64,000 nt of DNA from Ixodes scapularis (taxonomy: Eukaryota; Arthropoda; Arachnida; Ixodida; Ixodidae): positions 78,544,795 through 78,608,794 of the forward strand of contig NW_024609835.1 in the NCBI RefSeq assembly GCF_016920785.2, in the 5' to 3' direction. Below the pieces are notes generated by a model that was not told the origin of the DNA, ran no database searches, and saw nothing but the letters and a program-made list of their open reading frames with translations. The position numbers were made by a program, and so were the translations under genes. Numbering within the stretch: the stretch's first letter is position 1; every line of letters starts with the position of its first letter. This document shows positions 44,870-56,091 of the stretch, piece after piece.

Positions 44870-45480
44870 GAGACTTGGAAGCGCAGGGTAGCCAACTTCC
44901 CTTACGCTCGCGGTGGCTGAGAAAGTGCAGAAGAAGTTCAGGGGCAAAAGCCAAAAGGACAAGCAAAAAAAGAGAGCAAGACCCCACGTGATGCCATACT
45001 TACACAGGGTGTCACACAATATAAAAAAGTGGCGGAAAGGTTCGAGGTACCTCTGGTCTTCTCAGCACCACGTAAACTGGCTCAACTATGTCTGAGGATA
45101 AAAGAAAAAGGCAAAAATAAGCGGCAATGCACAGTGAAGCACGTAAACAAATACGTGGAATGTGCGGTAGGCGTGGTGTATAAAATTCCTTTGGGCTGCG
45201 GCAAAGTTTACATAGGCCAGACCGGAAGGTGTTTGAATGAACGGTTGCCTGAACATGCTTTATGACTGCGCTCAACAACAGGAGCCCATTTACACATACA
45301 TTGCAGAAATTGCCGTTGCATTCCCAACTTTCAAGGCACTACAATCGCTGGGAGAGGTAAAGAAAAGGTGGCGAGGGAGGTACTGGAGGCTTACATGATG
45401 AAGAAGAAATGTCCAGATAAGTGTATCAGTCAGCCCTCACTTTACCTTCACAAAAAGGAAGTGGACTTTATTGACACGTG
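44870..45480 (+). pseudogene. second Penelope-type fragment: GIY-YIG endonuclease and C-terminus
   Basis: LAVAEKVQKKFRGKSQKDKQ in one frame passes with a frameshift near 45030 to AERFEVPLVFSAPRKLAQLC and then CAVGVVYKIPLGCGKVYIGQ + TGRCLNERL. This is the GIY-YIG core (VYKI...YIGQTGR..N.R..EH) of Penelope elements. After a stop at 45265 the homology continues as VLEAYMMKKKCPDKCISQPS. It is more decayed than, and from a different lineage to, the copy at 23.6-25.4 kb: the cysteine-rich CAVGVVY...GC entry is absent there. No RT is present upstream. Confidence 0.75.
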
Positions 45481-45984
45481 TGGTGGCCGAGCCATTGATG
45501 ACTAGTCACATTTGTAGTGTTTGTGGTTTTTGCTGGATTTATTTTGCTGTTTCTATTTTTTCCAATAAACATTCAGTTGATACTCAGCGCTCGTCCTGTT
45601 TGTTTCTCCGTCTTCATATTCGTCTTTATTGTGCGCTTTCACTACTTTCTACATGCATAACCAACTCGCCTGCACCGCCACATTAGTAAAGTATTTCGCT
45701 GGTCGAGGTGACCAAATGTTAATACCCTATATAACATTATCGTTAAAACAAAAAAAAAATAGGCTGTTTCTGAAATTTATCATTGTTACCGGCGTACATA
45801 CAAAACAAAAACTATGTAATATGATAAACATTTTCCAAACCGAAGACGAGGCTACAAAGGCGGGACAAACACAAGACGTATCAAACACAGCTACTAAAAT
45901 TTTATTCAGAACACTTCTTTCATACTCGTCATCTGTACACCAAAAAAAATAGTCAGAGTGCAGGCGAGCTGGTGTAATTTGAAC

Positions 45985-46126
45985 ATGATTGTAAACCTGA
46001 GACTGGGGCAGAAAAGAGAACACAACAGAAGGTAGAAAAAGAGGAGGCAATGTCAGGACGTTGTTTCCTCTTTTTCTACCTTCTGTTGTGTTCTCTTTTC
46101 TGCCCCAGTCTCAGGTTTACAATCAT
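45985..46126. repeat. perfect 61-bp inverted repeat with 20-nt loop
   Basis: The left arm 45985-46045 begins ATGATTGTAAACCTGAGACT. The right arm 46066-46126 is its exact reverse complement by eye. The loop is GGCAATGTCAGGACGTTGTT. The arm sequence lies near Penelope-like 3' sequence (45480-45700), so it may be a duplicated inverted Penelope end. Confidence 0.85.
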
Positions 46127-46533
46127 ATTCATCTTTACACCGCCGTCCTATTGAATAAGGCCAGAAGGTTCGTTATAGCCCTGGCCGTGTGCAATTGGAG
46201 GGCGATGTGGAGATGACGGGGCACCCTCTTTGTAGCGTACGTCTTGGGTTTTAGAAATCTTTAATTTTCACCAGCTCGCCTGCCTTATTACGTATGTGTA
46301 ATATGGTAAGTGGTCAATAGCCTGCAAAAAATTACAATATCACCAATTTGTGATTTCTTAAGTAAGACCGGCTGTCATGAAAATTTAGCAGTGTGTAATG
46401 TATTAGCAAATTTAAAAAAAAAGCGAGACATTTTTCGAAGGCAATGCGAGATAATAAATCCTTACCGGATTGGACTTCTCATCCCCTCAGCTCACTTAGA
46501 AACGATCAACGACTCCAAGAGATTGCGTTTTAG

Positions 46534-47451
46534 CAGACATGTTCGTAACGCGTTACTAGTAACAAGTTACTTCTACCTAGTTCCTTTTCTTTGGTGACAA
46601 GTGACTTATTCATTTAGTTTTCTAGAAAAGAAACAAGTAACGGACTTTGTTACATTTAAGGCCAAGTAACGAGTGACGGTATTTTGTTATTTTTCAGGAG
46701 TTACTCCTCAAAAGTAACGTAAGCACGTATGCATGCAAAAGTATACAACACCGCGTAAACAACCTTGTTTTAGTTCTAACCCGAGTATGCATCTATTGCG
46801 ACAAAGGCAGATGGGCAGCAGGACGGCAGTATAGCAACGTCTACAGGTAAACGTTGCTATACTAAACAGGACGACAGTATAGCAACATTTGTCGCTGAAC
46901 ACGTCAGCTAGCCGAACTCTACAGCTGGGAAATTCCTACTCAGCGAACACAATAAGGTTCGTTGGTTGATACTCCTAGACTCGTGCACAGACCAAATGTA
47001 AACTCGGAGGTTCCCCAACACGGGAAGTCACAAAACCCAATATAAACTTTGAACTTTAGAAGCAGAGAGAACAAGAGAGAGAGAGAGAGAGAGGAATTCC
47101 TGATTCACCAGCTCCTCCTGAAGCACAACACCGCCGTTCCTTCAAGCGCGTCAGTAAAACGACTCTTGAGCGTCGCCGGAAATATATTTTCAAAAAAGCG
47201 AAGAATGACAGATGAAAATTTCCGGGGGCAGCTACTGCTTAAGGGCAAAGACTACTGAAAGGAATTTAATACACGATGAAATAAAAGCAATTGTGTATTT
47301 TATCGTCAAATAACGAGAAAAGTAACTCGTTTTTTTGTGAAGTAACGGCGTTCCTTTTGGGAATCGATAACGAGTAATGCATTTGGTTACTTTTTGAGCG
47401 AGTAACGAAAATGTTATCTTGTTGTTTTTTGGGGTAACGTGCACATGTCTG
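46534..47451 (+). mobile_element. internally deleted hAT transposon, copy 2
   Basis: It starts CAGACATGTTCGTAACGCG and ends ACGTGCACATGTCTG. Flanks CGTTTTAG and GTTTTTAG are similar at 6 of 8 positions, a probable decayed target duplication. GTAACGAGT-type words crowd both ends, as in the copy at 12519-13363. Those share CAGACATGT ends and TCGTTACTC repeats, and the dimerisation remnant is here on the plus strand. 918 bp; nonautonomous. Confidence 0.8.
47049..47258 (+). pseudogene. hAT dimerisation remnant, copy 2
   Basis: LLLKHNTAVPSSASVKRLLS followed by VAGNIFSKKRRMTDENFRGQ is the same hATC block as at 12689-13012, with an independent set of substitutions (ER to KR). A (GA)n tract at about 47074-47093 precedes it and supplies the N-terminal codons. 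The catalytic core is missing. Confidence 0.75.
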
Positions 47452-50435
47452 GTTTTTAGACACCTTGAATCACACCATGGGGTCGTAAATGTCCAAACCT
47501 AGCCAAAGGAAAAAGCATTTCGTGAAAGTTGGGAGGATTTAGTGCGATAAAATGTTTAGATACTTGGTAATGCATATTTCTGATATAGTATTTTTTTTTA
47601 CAACGGTAGAAAAGCACAAGATGCCATGGAACGAGGTGCGCAGGCAATTTCCACATGCACTTTGTCTCTATACCCCTCCTTCCTGGTCTCTTGTGTTTTC
47701 TTAACGCTGCTATATATTACACAATCATTAGGAGTCTTATATGTTTTAATATTTGGACACCGATTGTTTAACACAATGCGCAGAAAACTGCACAAACGTC
47801 CATTTACGTAAGGTGTTTTTTTTATATTCCTAGCAGCCTTTTTTATTTAATAGTTACCTTTTTGCTTTAGTGCGTGTAAAATTTAGGGCTTGAAATTGGA
47901 ATTAATGAAAACATTAAACTTTTTATCATTTACAATACTTGAAGCTGTGGACATAGTTTGCCCCGCTAAGAAAACAAAACAAAAACTAAGTATAAAACGC
48001 GCCGACTCAAAGTTGAGGCCATCACAATGCTCCATCAATGTTGGGGTTTCCTATCGAATTTGTACGTGACTTAATTATTATATTGTTTTCAGGTATGTCC
48101 AGATGAACGCTCCATAGATAAAAACATTAAACGTTTAATTATTCTAAGCGCTATGTAAGGCTATTAAAAAATTCAATTTATATCGTTTTATATATTTTAC
48201 CCTCAATGCGCCCAAAGGTATTACATGAGAGGGGGGGGGGGGGGGAGAATACAGGGAAAGATCGCAGTACAATACTCAAAAACACTTTGCGTAGGAAACA
48301 GGATGTGAAAGATCGCGCACACATATACTTGCCTTGGAAGTGGCTTGGATGGCATACCGTTTTTTTCTGTAAGTTCACAGGAGAGCATTTGATGCTCAAA
48401 AATAACTAAACCGAGATGTAAGACACCAAGTATGGACACACGCACACACACACACGCACACATACAGATACACACACGCGCTCGCTTGCCGACATTAGTT
48501 ACGTATTATCACGGTAACGTTTCGCCATGCGCATGTGAACTCCCTTGAGAATAAAATATAGGTATTAGAAATAAAATATTCGTATGTACATCGAGTGACG
48601 GATTCGGAAGTGGTAACTGCATGCACACGAAAAAGGCCTATATTTCTGAATTTACCAGCGCATAGATTGCTTCGTGGCAGACGAGCGGAATGCTAGACGA
48701 GCTCGTAAAAACTCGAAGAGTAGGAGCGCTCAGAAGCTAGGTGCGTCATCACACTTTATAATTCCTTTGTGAATTATATCAATCTATATGAGGCATGAAC
48801 AAAGGAAACCCGTACGTGCCCCGTCAAATTAACAAGCGCATCAGAAGCCCAATGATGTTGCATTCATCGTGATAAACGCAAACCAAAGAACAGCCTAGCA
48901 ATCATTCATTCTTCTCTCATGTACTCTTTGTGTTGGGCACCAATGAGAACGTGTGGGCCAGCGAGAGGAGAATCAGTTTTCAACATCGGAAGGGTATCGA
49001 CCAGTCGATATTAATCTTAAAATGGAGACGGTGTACGGTGACAAATACGCGTGGAAGCCAGCAGTGACTGACTGAGTGCGAATGTTTCGGGGACATGAGG
49101 AAAGGAAAGATCTTTCGCGGCCGAGCCAGGCTCCCGGCCGCGAAGGGCGGACGGTATACGCCGCCTCCTTAAACAATGGGTTCACCTCTCCATGTGTACA
49201 GCGACTTCTTCGTGGAACACTGCCGCACCTTTGCTTTATAGACCCCCTTTCTAAAGTCCCGTGCCGATTGTTAGAAGGTCGGAACCACTGCACAATGGTG
49301 AAACAACAGACATCGTGGAACGTATAAGTCATTCTATAAGATTGCAAACGTAGGCGCTTGGCCAACGCGAGCAGACGTCAAGCGAATGAAACAGCGTCGA
49401 AAGTACACGTCACTGAGCTCATCTCAACTTCCTGTAGGTAGTTTTGCCTTCTAATCTAACATAACGCATCAAATGTGCCCCGATGTTGCTGTTTTAGTCC
49501 GCCATTATGAAGGGATTTAACATTTGCAACATAAAGCAGTCTTTTGAAAGGGGTCTATTCTAAGTATATTTTATTTTTTTCGATCTGTCTCACCTGCTAA
49601 TGTACGGGGAGTTTAATTTGATATCACCTTATAGTGACAAACGCGAAAAGGTGAGGGAAGTTCATTGATTCGCAAAAGCTTCTCTGTAAACTCTCATCTG
49701 CGCGATTGTACTCTAGCTTGAGCTAACGCGCAATCCTTCACTACTGCGCCCATATGTCTTCAATTTGTTGTGTTCAAATAAACCAGAAGCTGTGTCTAAA
49801 ACTTGTTGTTTTGTCATTCTTTTTTTTTTTTTTTGCCGTGTCTCTTGTTTACCATGGAAGTTATTCACCAGTTCGCCTGTGCTTTTACCATTTCTTTGTT
49901 TTCAAATGCTTACGTGAATAACTCCTCACATAGAAGCGCTGCCTCAAATTAAATAAAAACACATTTTTTTTTCTGACATCACTCAAATACCAAATACCAC
50001 AAGTACGACTTTTTTTTATACCTGAGCATCCTTACAAACCCAAATTACATTGATTTTTCTATATGTAACGCCACAAATAAACATTAGCAACATCCGTCCT
50101 GATGTATAGAAGTAACAATATTCCCCAACAAAATACATAGTAATTGACATAGAGCAGCGAATTAATGTACAGTTGAGGGCAATATAAAAAAGTCGGCAAA
50201 CGATTGCTGAGTCAAAACGGATTTCGGCGCTGTTTTCTAATCAAGCTTATGACGTTACAATACCAAATGCGAAAGCGAGAGATCGTAGAGCTGAGTGCGT
50301 TGTTTCTGTGTTGCGTGATAATGATGTGAGATCAAATACGTTGTGTGTTGTTTAGCTAATTTATTGGAGCACAACTTATTGTCTTCGTATCCCTCAAACT
50401 TACTATCAAACGCCCGAAAAAGTATTTATTTATTT
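47452..50435. other. unassigned sequence with microsatellites
   Basis: Includes a G15 tract (48231-48245) and a CA/CG-rich microsatellite (48433-48478). A 130-codon minus frame at 48973-49365 is unrecognised. Positions 49755-49890 (AATAAACCAGAAGCTG, CACCAGTTCGCC) resemble the 3' tail of Penelope elements. Confidence 0.4.
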
Positions 50436-51160
50436 ATGTATTTAAATACATTAAGGACCCTATAGGGGGTATTACAACAAACATCAACAAAAAAGCTACA
50501 TTGTAGGAAAAACAAATTTGCGTGTATAATAAAACAAAAATCGTAAAAAAAATAAATATGCAAACACACACAAAAAAAAAAAACAAAAAAAAACACGCCA
50601 AATATACCTAGAACACGATTCCATGTATTAATTCTTTGAATTCTAATGAGTCATCAGTAGTTACAATGTTCTGGGAGAACCGTTCCAATCAAAGGCGTAC
50701 GTGAAAAGAAAATTAGTTCTGAAAAGTAATGGTTCTTGCCTTTGGACGCTCTACATGGAGATTGTGACCCATGCGACGGTTGAAAGAACGATGTATGCCA
50801 ATACAGAAAGAACGATGTATGATAATCGGAGGAACGGGCTGTAAAAAAAAAATGGTAAAAATAGATAACCTAGTTATATGGTGGCGTTCAAAAAGGCGTG
50901 AGAGGTTGCCACGGGTTCGAACATATGTGACGCGAGTAAAAGAAGAATAATCTGCGTAAATAAAACGTAATGTTCGACGCTCAACAGATTCGATGTTATT
51001 GATGAGGTAGGCTTGGTGCGGGTTCCAGATAGCAGATGCGCATTCCAGTTTAGGGTGGATAACGGACCAGTCAGCAAGTTTTTTTATGTGAAGAGAGGAC
51101 AGTTTCAAGTTGCTCCTCAAAAAACCTAAAGAGCGATTAATAGAGAATATGGTGTGACTG
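50436..51160 (-). pseudogene. LINE 3' fragment: RT C-terminal region and tail
   Basis: The minus strand reads SNLKLSSLHIKKLADWSVIH, PKLECASAIWNPHQAYLINN and IESVERRTLRFIYADYSSFT. This is the conserved thumb/C-terminal region following RT in CR1/jockey-group LINEs (..PKLEYAS.VWdP....i..iE.vQRra.RFi). Later frame-shifted sequence near 50690 continues as FTYAFDWNGSP. The 3' end carries ACCCCCTATAGGGTCCTTAA and an (AAATA)n tail at about 50422-50445, suggesting a 5'-truncated insertion. Confidence 0.7.
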
Positions 51161-51858
51161 ATATGAGTGGCCCTGCCCGCAACTTCCCGACACGCTGGTT
51201 TCAGCGGCGCTTGATTTCGCTTTTACATCGAAGCTGTTTACCTCTACCAGCCAAGGAACTTTTTGTGTCGTTGGCGCTGTAAGCAAAAAAACTCCCGGCG
51301 AACCATTGAAGGCACAACAGCATATCTCCTTTGAAATTAGGCGTGCAGCATACAGCTCAGTATCCGTTCCAATAAAGAAATCCACAAAGCAAACCACAAA
51401 ACAATAGAAACCCCCTCCCACGTGTTCCGGTAAAGATTAGGTGTGCAGCTGCTTCGAAAGGGGCTGACGTTATCCGAAGCCCACGTGTGAAGTGCAAACC
51501 GCACAATGGATGGGAACGGCGCCTGCGAAAAATGCGAAGCATATTCCTCCTCCCCGCGTGTGTTTTCGTGTCGGTGTTCTTACAGAAATAAAGATTTCAG
51601 AAGATTGAAGCGAAAAATACAAACACCACGCACACAACATGCATCACAACATTCGTCTCAATAAAAGTAAGCACAAGCATTCTAACCATATAATGAATGA
51701 TAAGGATCTCCAGAAAGCAATGCGAAGTACGTAGCGCTCACCGCATACGTTCCAGGTGAAGATTACTGTTGCCCAAGCTGCCGCGGCGACGGCACCTTGC
51801 GACGTTGGGAGTGACGTCACTAGCCTTTCATATATAAAAGAAGAACCCGCCTATATCC
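51161..51858. other. unassigned sequence
   Basis: No gene recognised. Confidence 0.4.
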
Positions 51859-51973
51859 CGTTTCACCTTACGTCTGAACGCAGCGGATGCTACGAGCTAT
51901 CCTAGCCAATCCCGTTCTGTGGGCGTGGCCCGTGACACGCTTCCCGCGCGTCGCTGTTCCCCCTCTCTAAGGT

Positions 51974-52126
51974 GGGTCTAGGAGAACTCGTCACAAGCCA
52001 ACTCGTCGCAGCCAACTCGTCATAGGGGAACTGGTCACAGCGGGCATCTCGTCATAGGCCATCTCGTGCACGGGGAACTCGTAACGGCGGGGAATTCGTA
52101 ACGGCGGAGAACTCGACTTTCGTCAA
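51974..52126. repeat. left TIR of the MULE, tandem-repeat type
   Basis: Repeats of ACTCGTCAYAGG / AACTCGTCRCAGCC follow one another at 13-18-bp spacing. It is inverted relative to 54604-54770. The gene's stop codon lies about 300 bp inside. Confidence 0.8.
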
Positions 52127-52421
52127 AATTTGTTTGTCGCAGGATGCGCCTCCGAGGCTTCAATTTTATAATAGGTGGTATTGGACTTAGGGCTCCCTGT
52201 TCAGCCCCATCTGGCAATTCGCTTCTGTTCAAGCAAATGGGGTCTGCATGGCTGACGAGTATACCAATTTGACTGCACCTTTCCGGAGACGTGTTGTATA
52301 TAATGCGCACAAAGCAGCAGGGATTTTGAACATGACAAAAACTATAAAAACATCAATCAAAACTTCGTTTATTTGCAAAATGTGACAAGTGGTTTTCTAA
52401 GAAGGAATGTCCCGAGTTGAC

Positions 52422-54235
52422 CTACAGCCGTACATTGCGTGCGATGCATCTCAGTGTCGAGAGCGGCCGAGCTGCGTCGTGATCGTACAAGATTCGTGAA
52501 ATGCGCTCATTGAGTACCCGGTACTTCGCGGCCATGCCGGAGGGAGGTTGACCAGCGTCCAGCTGCGCGATCTTCATTTCTTGCAAAGACTGCTCTCTCT
52601 GCAGGCATCCAAGGAATGACCATAGGTTAGGCCTGCTGCAGTTGATGTTTGTCTGGAAAGAGTCGGTGGTGAGCGGCTAAAGCTCAACAAATGAAAAAGG
52701 TTGCTCAGCGTATAGCAATGGCACAAACCTGGAAGCTGCGGTGCCAAGTTGCGGCGACGTTGTTTGTGCGCGGAAGGCCCTCCAGAACAGATGCGTGGAC
52801 AGACCAGACACTTGTCGGGAACATAGCAGACAACAATCCGTTCCGTCGACGACGTCCGATGTACGTGTCTTCGGAGTAGAGTGTAAGAGGTATCGCGTCC
52901 GTTGAAAACAATGCCACGAGGTCCTCGAAGGCAACTGGAACCTCTGCAGGTGGCAGAAATGCCAAGGCAGGCAGCATCCTCACCTGCGATTGCGTACGAA
53001 TATTAATATATTCATTAGTATAGCAATTATACCACTCAGTCGAATGTCCAAACTTACCAAAACCGCGAAATCTTCGTCTGTTCCGTAGCGTGTCTGGAAG
53101 CCAAGCTTGCACAGTTTGCGATGCACGGCCTGGCATAGGTGGAAGAAACAGCCTTGAACACGCGCTTGCGGGAAAATGTTGCCAGTCGCGATGATAGCGG
53201 CGGACTCAAAGTCACAATACACCAGCTCCACCGCAGGCTGTGTCAGAAGACTTGAAAGTACTGTAAAAAGCCTGAAAAAGTGTCGGCAATATTAATCAGC
53301 CACATGATTTTACCAAGTTCCAATTTCAGAACTAGACCTAGTACAAATCATACCTTTGATAGGTCTCTTCGGTCTTGTTTGGCAGGAGAGCGTACACCAA
53401 AGGCATGACCGCGTCTTTGTACATTCCATGCACGGTGTACACTTGGAACAAAATGGATGGCGTAACTTTAAACGTTCCGTCCATAAACCAAGCTTTGGAC
53501 CTCGACAGACAATAAAGGTTGCGTTGAGTGGCAAAAACTAAGATGCGGTTGCGGTCGCCAAATCCGCTATCGTGGGCGACGAAGGATTCTTGCTTGAGAG
53601 AAACCTGCAAACAGAAAACCAATTAATGCTAGCACTCCAAGTGAAGACAGACAAAGCCGAAATTAGCACAGTGGTTTTTAAGACTAAAAGGTGGATACAA
53701 ATTTCTTTACCGTGTATTCGCCTGGAATGACGACATCCTCGCGAGTTGCAGGAATAGAGTATGGGTTGCAACTCTGCTGCCGCTGTTTCATTATGGTTCG
53801 GCGCAGCGTGCTTGTGGGTGGCATTTGCGAAGCCGTGTGTTCGCTCACACTTGCTGCCGCGTCGAGCAGGATCGGCTGGGGTCCTTGAGTTCTTTCAACT
53901 TCAGAAAATAAAAACAGTAAATGGTTACATCTAATTTATGCGGTTAAAACGTGACCGATAGTGAAGAAACAAAAACAAAGTGACTTACCAGCTTTTTCTT
54001 TCATGGTATTCCGGACTTTTAGAAGATTGATGGTGGTTGGATCTCCCGGATGAGAGTGCTCCCCGGTTCTCCTGGTGATACGGGAAATCATCTTGTCCGT
54101 GGTGATTTTAGCCTTGCAGCCTTTTCTATTTCTGCAGATCCAGTACGAAGTCTCGGAGTCTTCTCGGCTACACGTATATGAATATCCTTCGTACAGCAGC
54201 ATAGTTGCTCCGCGCTGGGTTTTCGTTAGTTCCAT
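52422..54235 (-). CDS. FLYWCH-MULE transposase, six exons, 461 codons
   Basis: Exons (minus): 54235-53989, 53898-53711, 53604-53354, 53271-53058, 52983-52729, 52652-52422. All five introns are GT-AG, 73-106 bp long, and phases match, giving 1386 coding bases. Residues about 6-62 are a FLYWCH zinc finger (TQRGATMLLYEGYSYTC ... WICRNRKGCKAKI ... GEHSH) for DNA binding. The DDE core has D187 (WFMDGTFKVTP), D249 (LVYCDFESAA), the C270-x2-H273 motif (GCFFHLCQ) and YSEDTYIG with E338. The C-terminal region has LPRTNNVAATWHRSF, then SFLGCLQREQSLQEMKIAQL and KYRVLNERI. In relatives I recall, the RTNN..E.WH motif has Glu where this copy has Ala377, so one conserved acidic residue may be lost. The start Met is the first in frame before the FLYWCH domain. 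Function: cut-and-paste transposition in the nucleus. Confidence 0.88.
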
Positions 54236-54603
54236 CGTACAGCCTGCCGGTGTTCAGTCTGGCAGTTAGCTTATTTCTTTCTATATGTATATATACCTTC
54301 AAGCCAGAGTTTTACCGAGTGCACACTTCGCTTTCCCGGATTTGAAGCGATAAACAACAACAAAAAAAAGCATTTCTCCTTTTGAACCTTATCACCCCCT
54401 CACAAAAGTCTTCCCCCTAAAAACAGTGAAAAATAGGGGTCACTGGGAAAGACTTCCTTCTTTTGAATCTTGGCATCCCCCTTACAAAAATCTGCCCTCT
54501 AAAAGGAACTGTGAAAAGTGCTTACAATGAAAAAGATGGGTCACGGTGAAAGACAATACACCCTTGTGGGTTTATCGAACAAGATAAAAAAATAAGTAAG
54601 AAA
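54236..54603 (-). promoter_or_regulatory. upstream region of the MULE transposase
   Basis: This 370-bp AT-rich stretch between the right TIR and the transposase start should hold the promoter. Two diverged 90-100-bp repeats are visible (CACTGGGAAAGACTTCC / CACAAAAGTCTTCCCCCTAA), and TATATGTATATATACC lies near 54283-54298 in the right area for a TATA element. Confidence 0.35.
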
Positions 54604-54770
54604 TGTGACGAACGAACTGAAAGCATTTGACGACTTTTCCTGTGACGAGAAGGTCATTGCGACCACTTCCCCTCTTACGAGTTCACCTAGTACAATATGC
54701 CCTCTTTGACCAGTTGACCTATGACAAGTTTTCCTGTGACAAGTTGGCTGTGACGAGTGGACCTGTTCCC
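54604..54770. repeat. right TIR of the MULE, tandem-repeat type
   Basis: On the minus strand it reads CACTCGTCACAGCCAACTTG, TCACAGGAAAACTTGTCATA and further degenerate units. It precedes the transposase promoter region (54236-54603), which contains diverged AAAAGTCTTCCCCCTAAAA repeats. Confidence 0.8.
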
Positions 54771-54865
54771 CTCTAAGGTGACGCTCACACGGCCTCCGAT
54801 TGGATCCGATGGCTCGTAACATCCACTGCGCTGAAGTGTAAGATGAAACGGAGTATACAAACTGA

Positions 54866-55740
54866 TTTCATTATTGCCGCAGCACCGCGATGAATAGGTC
54901 ACGCATGGGTACTCCCGAGGAGCAGCGTGAATACTAGCAGCGGCAAAAAGGTAAACGAAACGGCAATACGACCAGCGGCGGCGTGCTGCGACCGGTTGCG
55001 GAATTTTGTATAGAGCAGTAGGCAGTCGTTGCAGGTGGTACCACAGCTTTCCTGACCAACCACCTGCACAGCGTGGATTCGAGCCCCAATTTTTGTGCTC
55101 GAGCCTTTCTACAACCGGCGCTAAAATCAGCATTCATTCAGCGACAGCGGGTAAATCAGGAGATGACGATACAAATTTAAAAGGCCATTGGAATATTTAT
55201 AATGGTTAAGCTTTCTTCTCGTAGAAACCGCTACAGGCCATTAAGCCACCGTTTGTAAACACTTATGACATACAACCGTTTGGGAGCTTTGTAAACACCT
55301 ATCACATAATTAGTGAGTTTATTATCGAATTTTAGTTGCCTTTGTCTCGGAATATAGCTTTATTAACTGATTTCGTAAGCGAGCCTTTTCCAGCACTTTT
55401 TTACGCGTGGCATGACTAGTTGCTCAATCAACCCTTGAATTCTCGTGTATTATAATTTCCCAATAGTCAGTTAAACTCTTCTTTCTAAATATAAAGATTA
55501 ACCATCGTGAATCCTGTCAATCAACAAGTTGGAATCATTCCTATCTCACAGAAGTTATTGTTGCTGTGCGGCAATATTGGCATAGCAATAATCCGACAAC
55601 ATACTAAAATGTGTTGCACATATTTTTAAAAACCGGCGACGACCGACGGAGAAGGGGAAAAAAACAAGAAAAAAAACAAACAAAAAACAACGTCTTAAAC
55701 AGGTACTAAACCTTGTTGACACAATCTTTTATATGCCATC
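54866..55740. other. unassigned sequence
   Basis: A B-box-like GTGGATTCGAGCCCC lies at 55073-55087 after a partly palindromic stretch (CAGGTGGTACCAC... CCACCTG). It could be a SINE remnant. No gene. Confidence 0.35.
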
Positions 55741-55747
55741 TCTCACA

Positions 55748-55960
55748 CACACATCTCCCGGAATTCGGACACGTCTTTCTGGCCTTTCACCACAGTACAA
55801 CGCCTCGTGATGTCAATTGAAAGAACAAGCTCATGCCCCACGCAACACAAGACACACGTCTCCCGGAATTTGCACACGTCTATGTGGCCTTCAATTGCGG
55901 TAGAGGTCACCTCTCGTACAAAACATTGGTACAGGCAACACTACGAAACAAGGCAGCCTC
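55748..55960. repeat. 105-bp tandem duplication
   Basis: ACATCTCCCGGAATTCGGAC...CTGGCCTTTCA (from 55751) recurs as ACGTCTCCCGGAATTTGCAC...GTGGCCTTCAA (from 55856), 105 bp apart, moderately diverged. Confidence 0.65.
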
Positions 55961-56091
55961 TCCAAAGCGCACCCCCCCCTCCCTCCAAAAAAAACAAACA
56001 AATATCCTGATAAAGCAAACAAGCATCACCAAAAGCTAAGAAAGAAAATTATTGCAGCAACGAAAACATTCGGGTCATTCCGTCCACACTT

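Larger units (their letters stand above)
51974..54770 (-). mobile_element. apparently intact MULE (Mutator-like) DNA transposon
   Basis: The ends are GGGTCTAGGAGAACTCGTCA and TGACGAGTGGACCTGTTCCC, inverted with shared GGG...AGG...ACTCGTCAC. The perfect 9-bp duplication CTCTAAGGT flanks it (51965-51973 and 54771-54779), the classic length for Mutator-like elements. Both ends consist of about 150-165 bp of tandem ACTCGTCACAGGNNA-type repeats. The internal gene on the minus strand is a six-exon FLYWCH-MULE transposase with no stops or frameshifts. At 2797 bp this is the most complete element in the window. Confidence 0.9.
51859..54850. mobile_element. foldback family F3 copy 1, interrupted by the MULE
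   Basis: The left arm CGTTTCACCTTACGTCTGAA ... GGATGCTACGAGCTATC (51859-51910) and the right arm GATTGGATCCGATGGCTCGT ... AGATGAAACG (54798-54850) are inverted and similar at most positions. Without the MULE and one target copy, the host element is about 190 bp. A relative occurs at 56092-56454. Confidence 0.6.

Noticed and set aside
54866..55140. SINE based on GGATTCGAGCCCC
   Set aside because: Only a B-box-like word is present. No matching A box at the right distance and no tail were found.
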